Positions 44,255 through 52,421 of a stretch of 64,000 bases of DNA are shown piece by piece. The notes under the pieces are model-generated. The model was not told where the DNA came from. It did no database searches and saw only the letters and a list, made by a program, of their open reading frames with translations. Position 1 is the first letter of the stretch. Each line of letters starts with the position of its first letter. Made by a program: the position numbers and the translations under genes. The stretch is from Lentihominibacter butyricus (GTDB lineage Bacteria > Bacillota > Clostridia > Peptostreptococcales > Anaerovoracaceae), in contig NZ_JAOQJP010000010.1 in the NCBI RefSeq assembly GCF_025567305.1, forward strand, positions 62,001 through 126,000, given 5' to 3'.

Positions 44255-46126
44255 ATGACAACTAATGTTACGAATACGATTATCAATATAGGTGCTAACG
44301 ATCATGATGTGGATCTTTTCGAAGGTCAGTATATCGTTCCCAATGGCATGGCATACAATTCATATGCGATCATCGACGACAAGATCGCCATCATGGACAC
44401 GATAGACAAGAAGAAAACCGAGGAATGGCTTGCCAATATAGATGCTGCTCTGAGCGGCAGAAAGCTTGATTATCTTGCTGTTCCGCCGGCTATGTTCGCA
44501 ACCAGGCAGGGAAGTTATAATTCGACCGGAGGCAGGAAGCCGGACTATCTCATCATCCAGCACATGGAGCCGGATCACTCGGCATCCATCAAGGCGTTCC
44601 TGGAAAAATACGGTGATGTCACAGTTGTCGGCAACAAGAAGACCTTCAAGATGATCCGCCAGTTTTTCCCGGGGATGGAACTAAAAAACACTTTGGAGGT
44701 AGAAAACGGAGATACTCTAGACCTTGGAAACCATCAGCTTACGTTTGTGTTTGCTCCGATGGTACACTGGCCGGAAGTAATGATGACGTATGAATCTTCG
44801 GAGAAGATCCTCTTTGCAGCTGACGGATTCGGCAAATTCGGCGCCCTTGACGCTGAGGAAGACTGGGCCTGCGAAGCCAGAAGATACTACATCGGTATCG
44901 TAGGTAAATACGGAGCCCAGGTGCAAAGTATACTCAAAAAAGCTGCAGGACTGGATATCGAGAAGATCTGTCCGCTTCACGGACCTGTTCTGACGGAAAA
45001 TCTGGGATATTACATCAATCTGTATGATACATGGTCCAGCTATGAACCTGAAACCGATGGTGTATGCATTTGCTATACATCGGTATATGGCAACACGAAG
45101 AAAGCCGTAGAACTTCTGGTGTCGGAGCTTGAACGTAAAGGTGTGCCTGTGGGAGCGGTCAACGATCTAGCAAGATGTGATATGGCAGAAGCGGTCGAAG
45201 ATGCGTTCCGATACGACAAGCTGGTACTGGCTACCACGACGTATAATTCCGAGATCTTCCCGTTCATGCGCTATTTTATCGATCAGCTAAAGGAAAGAAA
45301 TTTCCAAAAAAGAACAGTAGCCTTTATTGAAAATGGATCCTGGGCTCCTGTTGCCAACAAGATCATGAAGGCTGATTTCGAAGACATGAAGCATATGACC
45401 ATAGCGAAGAACAACGTGACGATCCTGTCCGCTCTCAATGAGGAAAGCACGGCACAGATAGATGCACTGGCCGACGAACTGTCAAAGGGATATCTGCCGG
45501 TAAGCGCGAAGACGCAGGCAGAATTGGATCCAACCGCACTTTTCAAGATCGGATATGGTCTGTATGTCGTTACGTGCAATGACGGGAAAAAGGACAATGG
45601 TCTCATAGTCAACACGGTGACACAGGTGAGTGATAATCCTAACAGGATCGCGGTGAACGTGAACAAAGCTAATTATTCCTGCGAAGTCATAAAAAATACG
45701 GGCAGACTGAATGTTTCTGTCCTTTCGGAAGACGCCACGTTCAAGATCTTTGAACACTTCGGATTCCAGTCGGGTAAAAATGTGGATAAATTTGCCGGTT
45801 ATGAGCATCAGGCGAAAGCGGTCAACGGACTGCCGTATCTGACAAAGCATGCCAATGCATATATTTCCGGAAACGTAACGGGAATGGTAGATCTGGGAAC
45901 CCATATCATGTTCATCTGTGAAGTGACGGAGAGCGTCAAGCTTTCTGATATCGAAACGATGACGTACACGTACTATCAGAACAATGTGAAACCAAAGCCG
46001 GAAACCGATAAAAAGGGCTGGGTATGTGATATCTGCGGATATATATACGAAGGCGAGGACCTGCCGGAAGATTTTATCTGTCCGCTTTGTAAACATGGTG
46101 CAGCAGATTTCTCGAAGCTCGAATAA
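44255..46126 (+). CDS. Flavodiiron protein fused to flavin reductase and rubredoxin
   Basis: The 623-residue protein combines four modules. First is a metallo-beta-lactamase-type diiron domain (1-260) with ligands in HMEPDHS, APMVHWPEV, FAADGFG and CPLHGP. A flavodoxin domain with CYTSVYGNTKKA follows (about 265-405), then an NAD(P)H:flavin reductase-like domain (about 425-565). A C-terminal rubredoxin has CDICGYIYEG and CPLCKHG. Such enzymes reduce O2 (or NO) to water, and this fusion could accept electrons from NAD(P)H by itself. A strong ribosome-binding site (agggggg) and a TATAAT (44205-44210) precede it. Its place beside a glycyl-radical enzyme operon suggests oxygen protection. Confidence 0.93.
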   Translation: MTTNVTNTIINIGANDHDVDLFEGQYIVPNGMAYNSYAIIDDKIAIMDTIDKKKTEEWLANIDAALSGRKLDYLAVPPAMFATRQGSYNSTGGRKPDYLIIQHMEPDHSASIKAFLEKYGDVTVVGNKKTFKMIRQFFPGMELKNTLEVENGDTLDLGNHQLTFVFAPMVHWPEVMMTYESSEKILFAADGFGKFGALDAEEDWACEARRYYIGIVGKYGAQVQSILKKAAGLDIEKICPLHGPVLTENLGYYINLYDTWSSYEPETDGVCICYTSVYGNTKKAVELLVSELERKGVPVGAVNDLARCDMAEAVEDAFRYDKLVLATTTYNSEIFPFMRYFIDQLKERNFQKRTVAFIENGSWAPVANKIMKADFEDMKHMTIAKNNVTILSALNEESTAQIDALADELSKGYLPVSAKTQAELDPTALFKIGYGLYVVTCNDGKKDNGLIVNTVTQVSDNPNRIAVNVNKANYSCEVIKNTGRLNVSVLSEDATFKIFEHFGFQSGKNVDKFAGYEHQAKAVNGLPYLTKHANAYISGNVTGMVDLGTHIMFICEVTESVKLSDIETMTYTYYQNNVKPKPETDKKGWVCDICGYIYEGEDLPEDFICPLCKHGAADFSKLE

Positions 46127-46312
46127 GGCTTTTGCAGAGGGTGTGATACATGTGACCGGATCATAATATTGAGCGGTATAAGTTTTTCGGAACAGAAACA
46201 GTTTTATCGAAAAATTTAGTTTGATTTTTTTCAAAAGATATGGTACATTGAATCAAAACTGAGACTTTTTTGATATTTATTACTGAAAAAAGGCTTACAG
46301 TAAGGATTGAAA

Positions 46313-46948
46313 ATGAAAGTTTTATTGATCAATGGCAGCCCGCATCAGTTCGGGTGTACGTATACTGCACTGAAAGAAGTGGCAGATTCGCTCAACAGGA
46401 ACGATATCACTACGGAGATCTATCATATCGGTGCGGTTCCTATCAGAGGATGCGTAGGATGCGGCAGCTGTTTCACCACGGGCAAGTGTGTGTTCGACAA
46501 TGACGGAGTCAATGAGATTTCCGGTCGGCTAGTGGAATTTGACGGGATCGTCGTAGGATCACCGGTGTATTATGCCGGAGCGTCCGGACAGCTCTGCTGC
46601 TTTATGGACAGATTGTTTTACAGTAATTACCAAAGCGGCAGAATGGAGGGCAAGATCGCAGCGGCAGTTGTCTCTTGCAGAAGGGGCGGTGCCAGCACAG
46701 CATTTGACCGAATCAACAAATATTTTATGATCAACAAGATGACCGTTGCAACATCACAGTACTGGAATCAGGTACACGGCAATTCACCTGAGGAAGTCAG
46801 ACAGGATAAAGAGGGTATGCAGACTATGCGCACGCTGGGAGAGAGCATAGCGTACTCTATCCGCAATAAGTATGCAGGGCTGCGCGAGTGTGTGAAGCAG
46901 CCGGAATATGAAAAACCGGTTATGACTAACTTTATTCGTCAAAAGTAG
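46313..46948 (+). CDS. NADPH-dependent FMN reductase / iron-sulfur flavoprotein-type protein
   Basis: The 211-residue flavodoxin-fold protein begins MKVLLINGSPHQFGCTY, the FMN phosphate-binding loop. It has a compact cysteine motif RGCVGCGSCFTTGKC (about residues 46-60) that could hold a 4Fe-4S cluster, as in iron-sulfur flavoproteins. GSPVYYAGASGQL is the second flavin-contact region. The ATG at 46313 is preferred over an upstream TTG. It is nine bases ahead of the TPR gene and may be the first gene of the unit that continues to the MerR regulator. Its redox partner is unknown. Confidence 0.88.
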   Translation: MKVLLINGSPHQFGCTYTALKEVADSLNRNDITTEIYHIGAVPIRGCVGCGSCFTTGKCVFDNDGVNEISGRLVEFDGIVVGSPVYYAGASGQLCCFMDRLFYSNYQSGRMEGKIAAAVVSCRRGGASTAFDRINKYFMINKMTVATSQYWNQVHGNSPEEVRQDKEGMQTMRTLGESIAYSIRNKYAGLRECVKQPEYEKPVMTNFIRQK

Positions 46949-46956
46949 GTGATATC

Positions 46957-47763
46957 ATGCAGAACGGAATCGATCTGAAACAATTCTATCAGGAACTGGA
47001 TGCATTGTATAAAAAAAAGAACAGTGCCGAGACCATCAGATATCTGGAAAACTGTTTACGGGAGGCAGAAACAAAACATGACTCCTCCGGGATCGTTGCA
47101 GTATGCAACGAGCTGGGAGGTGTTTGTCGTGCCATGGGTCAGACTGATCGAGCGAAGGAACTGTACCATACGGTGCTGACAAATTTAGAACACATGGGTC
47201 TGACTCATTCTGAGCATTATGCGACAGCATTGATCAATACGGGAGATGTGTATGTCAATTCCAGAGAACTTGAGGAAGCTCTTCGTTATTTTCTGAAAGC
47301 CAGAGATTTGCTTGTAGAGCGCGGGCTTGCGGGCGATTACCGGATGGCGGCGCTGTGCAACAACATAAGTATGGTCTATCGCGATACCGGAGAAATGGAG
47401 AAGGCAGAACAGGCGCTGGATACTGCATTCCGCATAATAAAAGACATTCCAAAATGCTGGGGAGAACTGGCAACTACGTATACCAATCTGGGAGAACTGC
47501 AGGTCCGGCAGAATAAGCTGGAGATGGCGAAGGAAAGCTTTGAAGAGGCATGTCGGTTATTTGAGGCCGGAGGCGGCGGTAATGTCCATTATTCTGCTGC
47601 ATGTGCCGGACTGGGACAGGTTTTTTATCTTAAAGGGCAGATAAGCGAGGCTGTTCACTGGTATGAAAAGGCACTGACGCTGATGGAGCGTGACTTCGGC
47701 AGAACGGAATATTATAGTGCACTGGCAGACTGCGTTATGAAATTGAGAGGTATGAAACTATGA
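46957..47763 (+). CDS. Tetratricopeptide-repeat protein of the DUF4037/DUF4125 module
   Basis: The 268-residue protein consists of about five to six TPR helical hairpins. Clear units are ALINTGDVYVNSRELEEALRYF, AALCNNISMVYRDTGEMEKAEQ and TTYTNLGELQVRQNKLEMAKESF. It has no catalytic domain, signal peptide or transmembrane helix, so it is a cytoplasmic scaffold or peptide/protein-binding partner. Its TGA overlaps the ATG of the DUF4037 gene (ATGA at 47760-47763), implying tight co-expression and probably a physical complex with that protein. Confidence 0.88.
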   Translation: MQNGIDLKQFYQELDALYKKKNSAETIRYLENCLREAETKHDSSGIVAVCNELGGVCRAMGQTDRAKELYHTVLTNLEHMGLTHSEHYATALINTGDVYVNSRELEEALRYFLKARDLLVERGLAGDYRMAALCNNISMVYRDTGEMEKAEQALDTAFRIIKDIPKCWGELATTYTNLGELQVRQNKLEMAKESFEEACRLFEAGGGGNVHYSAACAGLGQVFYLKGQISEAVHWYEKALTLMERDFGRTEYYSALADCVMKLRGMKL

Positions 47764-48698
47764 AAGGTATGGAACTTTCCAGGGCATATTTTGAGGAATA
47801 TGGAAAACCTTTGATCGATACCCGACTGCTGCAGTACCGTCCCTATATTGCCGCAGGGCTTGTGGGGGAGGGCTCTGAATGTCTGGGGTTTGATGATGAT
47901 ATTTCCACTGATCACGATTTCGGACCTGCATTCTGTATCTGGGTGCCGGAGTGGCTTTACCAGCAGGCAGGCGCTGAGCTCAAAAGCGCATATGACAGTT
48001 TGCCGGCAGAATATCATGGATACAGGAGAATTCCTTCGGCACAGGGCGGCGGCAGAGTAGGCGTGATCTCTGCAGAGGGATTTTACCGTAAGTTCACTGG
48101 GATGTCCAAAGCACCGCAGGACAACATGGAGTGGTTTCGGATACCGGAACGTTTTTTAGCAACGGTGACCAGCGGAGAAGTTTTTGTGGATTATCTCGGG
48201 ATGTTTTCACAGATCCGGGCAGCTTTAAAAGCGTTTTATCCGGAAGACGTGCTGAAAAAAAAATTAGCAGCGAGATGCGCTGTCATGGCACAGGCAGGAC
48301 AATATAATTACGGCAGATGTATGAAGCGCGGGGATAGTCAGGCGGCTTATCTGGCTTGCGGAGAATTTATCAGAACAGCAATGTCTGCAGTCTATCTGCT
48401 CAATGAAGCATATATGCCGTACTACAAATGGGTTTTCAAAGGCGCAGCGCGTTTTAATATTTTGAAGGATGCCGTGCAGCTTATTACGGAGCTGACACAG
48501 ATTGTGGACCGACCGGAAAATGCAGGGTATAAAATGCAAGTGATCGAGAAAGTATGTATCAGTGTAGGCAATGAGCTGAATCGCAGAGGGTTTACTCGGA
48601 GTACAGATGCGTTTTTGCAGGTGCATGGGGAAGAACTGATGCGAAGTATTCATGATGCTCGCCTTAAAAACCTGCATATCATGGCGGATTTTGATTGA
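47760..48698 (+). CDS. DUF4037 protein with nucleotidyltransferase-like motif
   Basis: The 312-residue protein matches the DUF4037 pattern. Near the N-terminus it has GEGSECLGFDDD followed by TDHDFG. Gly38-Ser39 and Asp51-x-Asp53 have the spacing of the polymerase-beta-type nucleotidyltransferase active site (GS, then DxD). The rest is mostly helical. Homologous families transfer nucleotides to proteins, RNA or small molecules; the target here is unknown. It is translationally coupled to the TPR gene and followed by DUF4125. Confidence 0.8.
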   Translation: MKGMELSRAYFEEYGKPLIDTRLLQYRPYIAAGLVGEGSECLGFDDDISTDHDFGPAFCIWVPEWLYQQAGAELKSAYDSLPAEYHGYRRIPSAQGGGRVGVISAEGFYRKFTGMSKAPQDNMEWFRIPERFLATVTSGEVFVDYLGMFSQIRAALKAFYPEDVLKKKLAARCAVMAQAGQYNYGRCMKRGDSQAAYLACGEFIRTAMSAVYLLNEAYMPYYKWVFKGAARFNILKDAVQLITELTQIVDRPENAGYKMQVIEKVCISVGNELNRRGFTRSTDAFLQVHGEELMRSIHDARLKNLHIMADFD

Positions 48699-48765
48699 CA
48701 GCATATGCTGTTTCGATATTGGAAATTCTGAAATGTATATTTGAGAAAAGGTGGGTGCGTACGAT

Positions 48766-49425
48766 ATGAGATTTATAAACGATAAATTCAAGCGCAGGGA
48801 CGGCCATAAGGATGAACTGATAAACAGGATCATTGATATGGAATGGAGCATGTTTGATCAAGTGGTCAATATAGGCGGACGTGCACCCTGCCAGGACGAT
48901 GAATGGACTTTCTATGTGATGCGTTTCAGTCAGTTTGCGGCTTTTGATGATGCGACGCTGCAAAGTTATGAGCAGGATCTTCTGGAAATACAGGCAGCAG
49001 GACGTAATATAATCACAGAGAAGTATGGGTACATGATGGAGTATACGGATCAGGTTTATTTTGACCGTGAGATAAAATCTGCACTTCCGCAGATCTCATC
49101 TGAAAAGAACGCGATGGTGGACTGTATTGTCAATAAGCTCATGGATTTTGAAAAAGTGTTCGCCGAGCGGTATCCGATACTTGGCAGCAGGAGCAGACCG
49201 CTGCAGGGTACGAAGACAGGCGGTGTGTCGTTTCACATATATACGATCGGTGAGCTGAAAACGTATTCGCTGCGGACACTGGAACTGTACTATCGTCACA
49301 TTGCGGGGATCGATCCGGCAGATGAATTGCATAACCCGTCTTTTGTGATCCACAGGATCATGACGAGATTTTACGGGTACGGATCCATGGATGATGCAGA
49401 AGCAAGGATCCTGAGAAAGAGATAG
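48766..49425 (+). CDS. DUF4125 protein
   Basis: The 219-residue protein fits the uncharacterised DUF4125 family, with RRDGHKDELINRIIDMEW near the start and GGRAPCQDDEWTFYVMRFSQF after it. It has no transmembrane segment and no recognised catalytic motif. I take the ATG at 48766 as start; a GTG at 48751 is possible. It stands 67 bases after the DUF4037 gene and 59 bases before the MerR gene. The TPR-DUF4037-DUF4125-MerR order suggests one functional unit whose role is unknown. Confidence 0.8.
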   Translation: MRFINDKFKRRDGHKDELINRIIDMEWSMFDQVVNIGGRAPCQDDEWTFYVMRFSQFAAFDDATLQSYEQDLLEIQAAGRNIITEKYGYMMEYTDQVYFDREIKSALPQISSEKNAMVDCIVNKLMDFEKVFAERYPILGSRSRPLQGTKTGGVSFHIYTIGELKTYSLRTLELYYRHIAGIDPADELHNPSFVIHRIMTRFYGYGSMDDAEARILRKR

Positions 49426-49484
49426 CCCGGCGCCAGGGTCGGCAGAGCATGAGCAGCAGTCAGGAATCAAAGGTGGCAGGTTTG

Positions 49485-50333
49485 ATGAAAGATACAAATT
49501 ACTCGAAAATACCGCATGATCTGTATTCCATCGGAGAAGTCAGCAGAATCTGTAATATATCAAAAAAGGCACTCCGCTTTTATGACAAGATCAATATTAT
49601 TTCACCGGACTATATCTGCGAGGAAAACAAGTATCGGTATTACAGCAGAGAGACACTGCTTCTGGTTCCTGTTATTAAATATTTCAAGCAGATGGGATTT
49701 AAACTGGAGGAAATGAAGGAATTCCTGGAAAGTGATACCTACGAAGTGCAGGAACGGGGCTTTCTCAAAAAGATAGATGAACTGAGACAGCAGAGAGAAG
49801 ATATCAATGTCGCCTATACATCCGTCTCTGACTGGTACAATCTGGTTATGGAGGCAGAAAGCGTATTGGAGAACAAGGCAACAGAAGTTTCACTCAAATA
49901 TATAGTGATGCAATCTATGTGCTATATGGAACAGACTTTTGAGCATAACTATATGGAATCTATCATCAATATCGACTGGACTAACTACCTGGAGGAAATC
50001 GGACATGCAATTACGGGTCCGGTATGTATATGTTTCCCTGATATAGCGGAGAAACTGGAGGGAAAGCCTACCAAAGCTTTTGTGTTCCAGCGAGGAGCAA
50101 GGGAGATTGATGATAGCAAAACTATGAGTTTTGGCGGGAAGATGATGCTTTCGACATATCATATCGGTTCTCATGATGCCATCAACGAAGCGTACTACAG
50201 GATATTTCGCTGGGCGAAGATCCACGGTTACAAATGTGGAAATACTTCTATTGAGAGATATGTTACGGATTACTGGACCATCCGAAAATCCAGTGATTTT
50301 GTTACCGAGATTTATGTGGATATTGAAAAATAA
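49485..50333 (+). CDS. MerR-family activator with GyrI-like effector domain
   Basis: The 282-residue protein has an N-terminal MerR winged helix (LYSIGEVSRICNISKKALRFYD and YRYYSRETL). A dimerising coiled coil follows (about residues 75-115). The C-terminal domain of about 160 residues resembles the GyrI-like/effector-binding domain that binds cationic or aromatic small molecules. The ATG at 49485 has aggtgg 8 bases ahead; an in-frame ATG at 49449 is the alternative. MerR activators act on promoters with 19-20 bp spacers, exactly what is seen at 50655 just downstream and at 40351. Choline, trimethylamine or a related cation as inducer is an inference. Confidence 0.9.
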   Translation: MKDTNYSKIPHDLYSIGEVSRICNISKKALRFYDKINIISPDYICEENKYRYYSRETLLLVPVIKYFKQMGFKLEEMKEFLESDTYEVQERGFLKKIDELRQQREDINVAYTSVSDWYNLVMEAESVLENKATEVSLKYIVMQSMCYMEQTFEHNYMESIINIDWTNYLEEIGHAITGPVCICFPDIAEKLEGKPTKAFVFQRGAREIDDSKTMSFGGKMMLSTYHIGSHDAINEAYYRIFRWAKIHGYKCGNTSIERYVTDYWTIRKSSDFVTEIYVDIEK

Positions 50334-50468
50334 CTTAGGCAGTTTCTTTATATGGGTTGTCCCGGATAAATATACTGATTTTACAGTCGGCAAAAGGTTC
50401 CCCTTAGGGGCAATATCTGATCATATATCGTTTTAAAAAAGAAAAAAATCAGAAGAAGAAAGAAAAGG

Positions 50469-50512
50469 AGAGTTTTTTCGAAAAAAGAATTTTAGAAAAA
50501 ACTCTTTTTTAT
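50469..50512 (+). terminator. Terminator downstream of the MerR gene
   Basis: An 11-bp stem AGAGTTTTTTC/GAAAAAACTCT (50469-50479 with 50495-50505) is followed by a T run. It separates the MerR unit from the cut-operon promoter. The remainder of the 552-base gap is AT-rich; apart from the promoter at 50655 I see no further element. Confidence 0.75.
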
Positions 50513-50654
50513 TGGAATTGCAAGGAGTGTGAAGATTTTGAAAATAAGAAAAATCCGTATAGTTTCTTATCGAATAAAAGTTTTACTGTTTTTTTATATC
50601 AATGTTTGATTGAAAAGTGACTAAAAAGCAGTGTAGCTTAAGTGTTTTTTTGGA

Positions 50655-50686
50655 TTGACATTCCTCATAGGAGTATAGGCTAAAAT
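50655..50686 (+). promoter_or_regulatory. MerR-type promoter of the choline microcompartment operon
   Basis: TTGACA (50655-50660) and TAAAAT (50681-50686) are separated by 20 bases, too long for unaided RNA polymerase. The spacer contains the dyad ACATTCCT-CAT-AGGAGTAT (six of eight positions symmetric). It shares GACATTCC-N8-GTATAG-N-CTA-N-AAT with the promoter at 40351, where the middle is N7. The MerR gene lies directly upstream. The leader to the first gene is about 190 bases. Confidence 0.75.
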
Positions 50687-50885
50687 AATAATATAAATAC
50701 TGGGCACTGAGGTACTGATTATTACCATGCAAAGAGTCATAGAAACAGAAGTATAGGCGTATACCGGGCTGCTTGTCTATACGGTTTTACTTTTAGATGA
50801 TTCTGCTGATCTTTGGTAACGATATAATTTTTTATAGAGTTATATATTTTTAATTGCAAATATTCGTTTAAAAAGGAGGTGTATT

Positions 50886-52010
50886 ATGAGCGATAGTGCA
50901 ATGACTATGTCAAACAATGCTCTGGCGGCAAAGCAGGTACAGGAGAAATCCTACCGTAAAAAGGGGATTTTTATCGCACTGATGTCAGGTTTTCTGTATG
51001 GTGGATATACAGCGTTCCTGACACAGGGCATGGCATCCGGAATCTGGGTTGATTATTATGGTGGAACAGGGGTGGCAGCAGGTCTTTCTGCATTCGCACT
51101 TGTTTACACACTGTCTGCAGTAGGTGCAGCAGTAAACGATATCTGTTCTGCAGTATGGTCTCTGATCTATGCAGCGATAATCGGAAGACTGGGTGACTTC
51201 ACAAGATCTATCAACACGAAGCCGGGCAGGATCCTGATCCTTGCAGCGATCATAGGCGGGCCTTTAGCTTCCACAGCATATGTAATAGGTCTGCAGATGG
51301 CTGGATCCATCATCGTTCCGATCGCGGCGCTGAACGCAGCAATCGGCGCGATCATAGGAAGGATCATTTACAAGCAGAAGCTTAGCGGCGGCATGATCCT
51401 CGGTATCGTGATCTGCTTCACAGCAGCTGTAATCATCGGTCTGTTCGGATATGGCATTCCGAAAGACGGACTCGCAGGTATCTTCGGAAACATGAGCGGT
51501 GAAGCTGTTATCGGTATCATCGCGGCATTCTGTGCAGCATTAGGCTGGGGTATCGAAGGTGCTGTAGGCGGATATGCGTGCTGCATGGTCGATACAGAAA
51601 TCGCGATCTGTATCCGTCAGTGCACATCCGGTATCGTAAACGCTGTCATCCTGTGTTCCCTGCTGGCTATGATCGGCGGAGACGGGATCGGTTCAGGACT
51701 GGTTCTGGTAGGACATGCACTGGCTGACGGACCATCCATCTGGATGTTCATCGTTGCAGGTATTTTTGCATCCTGGTCCTTCAAGTTCTGGTACAAGGGT
51801 GCTTCCATGTGCGGTGCTGCTTTAGGTATGGGCTGCAATGGTACATACGCATTCTGGGGACCGTTGTACTGCCTCGTTGTATGCGGATTTATTTTCGGCG
51901 GAGAAGGATGGAATATCGCATGGCCAGGCTGGGTAGGAGCTATCACCATGGTAATCGGTATCTTCGTTCTCGCTATTTCGCAGCAGAAGGCAACAGAGAA
52001 GGAGGCGTAG
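50886..52010 (+). CDS. DMT-like membrane transporter, first gene of the cut operon
   Basis: The 374-residue protein has about ten hydrophobic segments, including FIALMSGFLYGGYTAFLTQGM near the N-terminus and several small-residue-rich helices in a two-fold repeat. This looks like the drug/metabolite transporter superfamily. The N-terminal tail is short and polar. A strong ribosome-binding site (aaggaggtg) precedes it. As the first gene behind the MerR-type promoter it is the best candidate for uptake of choline or efflux of a product, but nothing in the sequence shows the substrate. Codon choice is like that of the shell genes and suggests high expression. Confidence 0.8.
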   Translation: MSDSAMTMSNNALAAKQVQEKSYRKKGIFIALMSGFLYGGYTAFLTQGMASGIWVDYYGGTGVAAGLSAFALVYTLSAVGAAVNDICSAVWSLIYAAIIGRLGDFTRSINTKPGRILILAAIIGGPLASTAYVIGLQMAGSIIVPIAALNAAIGAIIGRIIYKQKLSGGMILGIVICFTAAVIIGLFGYGIPKDGLAGIFGNMSGEAVIGIIAAFCAALGWGIEGAVGGYACCMVDTEIAICIRQCTSGIVNAVILCSLLAMIGGDGIGSGLVLVGHALADGPSIWMFIVAGIFASWSFKFWYKGASMCGAALGMGCNGTYAFWGPLYCLVVCGFIFGGEGWNIAWPGWVGAITMVIGIFVLAISQQKATEKEA

Positions 52011-52014
52011 GAAC

Positions 52015-52281
52015 ATGAGACCATTATTCTTTTCAGTACTGAAGTACTTTACAGACGGTAAAGAAGCATGCAGAGCTGACGTACAGGATGCTCTCAGAGC
52101 ACAGTACGGCAATTTCAAGGCATTTAAGGATCACGCTATGGACGAAGCTCTGATGACAGCGTGTTCCAACGGACTGATCGACGAAAGCCGTTATGAGCTG
52201 GACAAGGATGGCAAACTGGTGATCTACTACAAGTCCAGCCAGGAAGGCATCGATACGATCAACAAGTACATCAAGGACTAA
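52015..52281 (+). CDS. Small conserved-looking protein (88 residues) of unknown function
   Basis: The protein starts MRPLFFSVLKYFTDGKEACR. It has a helix-rich body with the pattern of a winged-helix domain (VQDALRAQYG, then KDHAMDEALMTACSNGLID, then a beta hairpin DKDGKLVIYY). It begins four bases after the transporter gene with ggagg overlapping that gene's end, so the two are probably made together. I do not recognise a family; a small DNA-binding or transporter-accessory protein is possible. Confidence 0.7.
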   Translation: MRPLFFSVLKYFTDGKEACRADVQDALRAQYGNFKAFKDHAMDEALMTACSNGLIDESRYELDKDGKLVIYYKSSQEGIDTINKYIKD

Positions 52282-52305
52282 TTTAAAATCAGTGTTATGC
52301 AGTAT

Positions 52306-52337
52306 CCGAAAAAGGGTGTTTCATCCTTTTTCGGTTT
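52306..52337 (+). terminator. Hairpin inside the cut operon, between transporter and shell genes
   Basis: A perfect 10-bp stem CCGAAAAAGG/CCTTTTTCGG (52306-52315 with 52325-52334) is followed by TTT. A second, bulged stem near 52357-52390 (CACTGCCG/CGGCAGGTG) follows. It may partly terminate or set the ratio between transporter and shell/enzyme mRNAs. Confidence 0.55.
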
Positions 52338-52421
52338 ACTTGCTAAAAAAGCCCGGCACTGCCGCCGCAAAGAAAACGGGACGGCAGGTGTCAAAGATTT
52401 TCAGGAAAGGAGATTCTTGTT

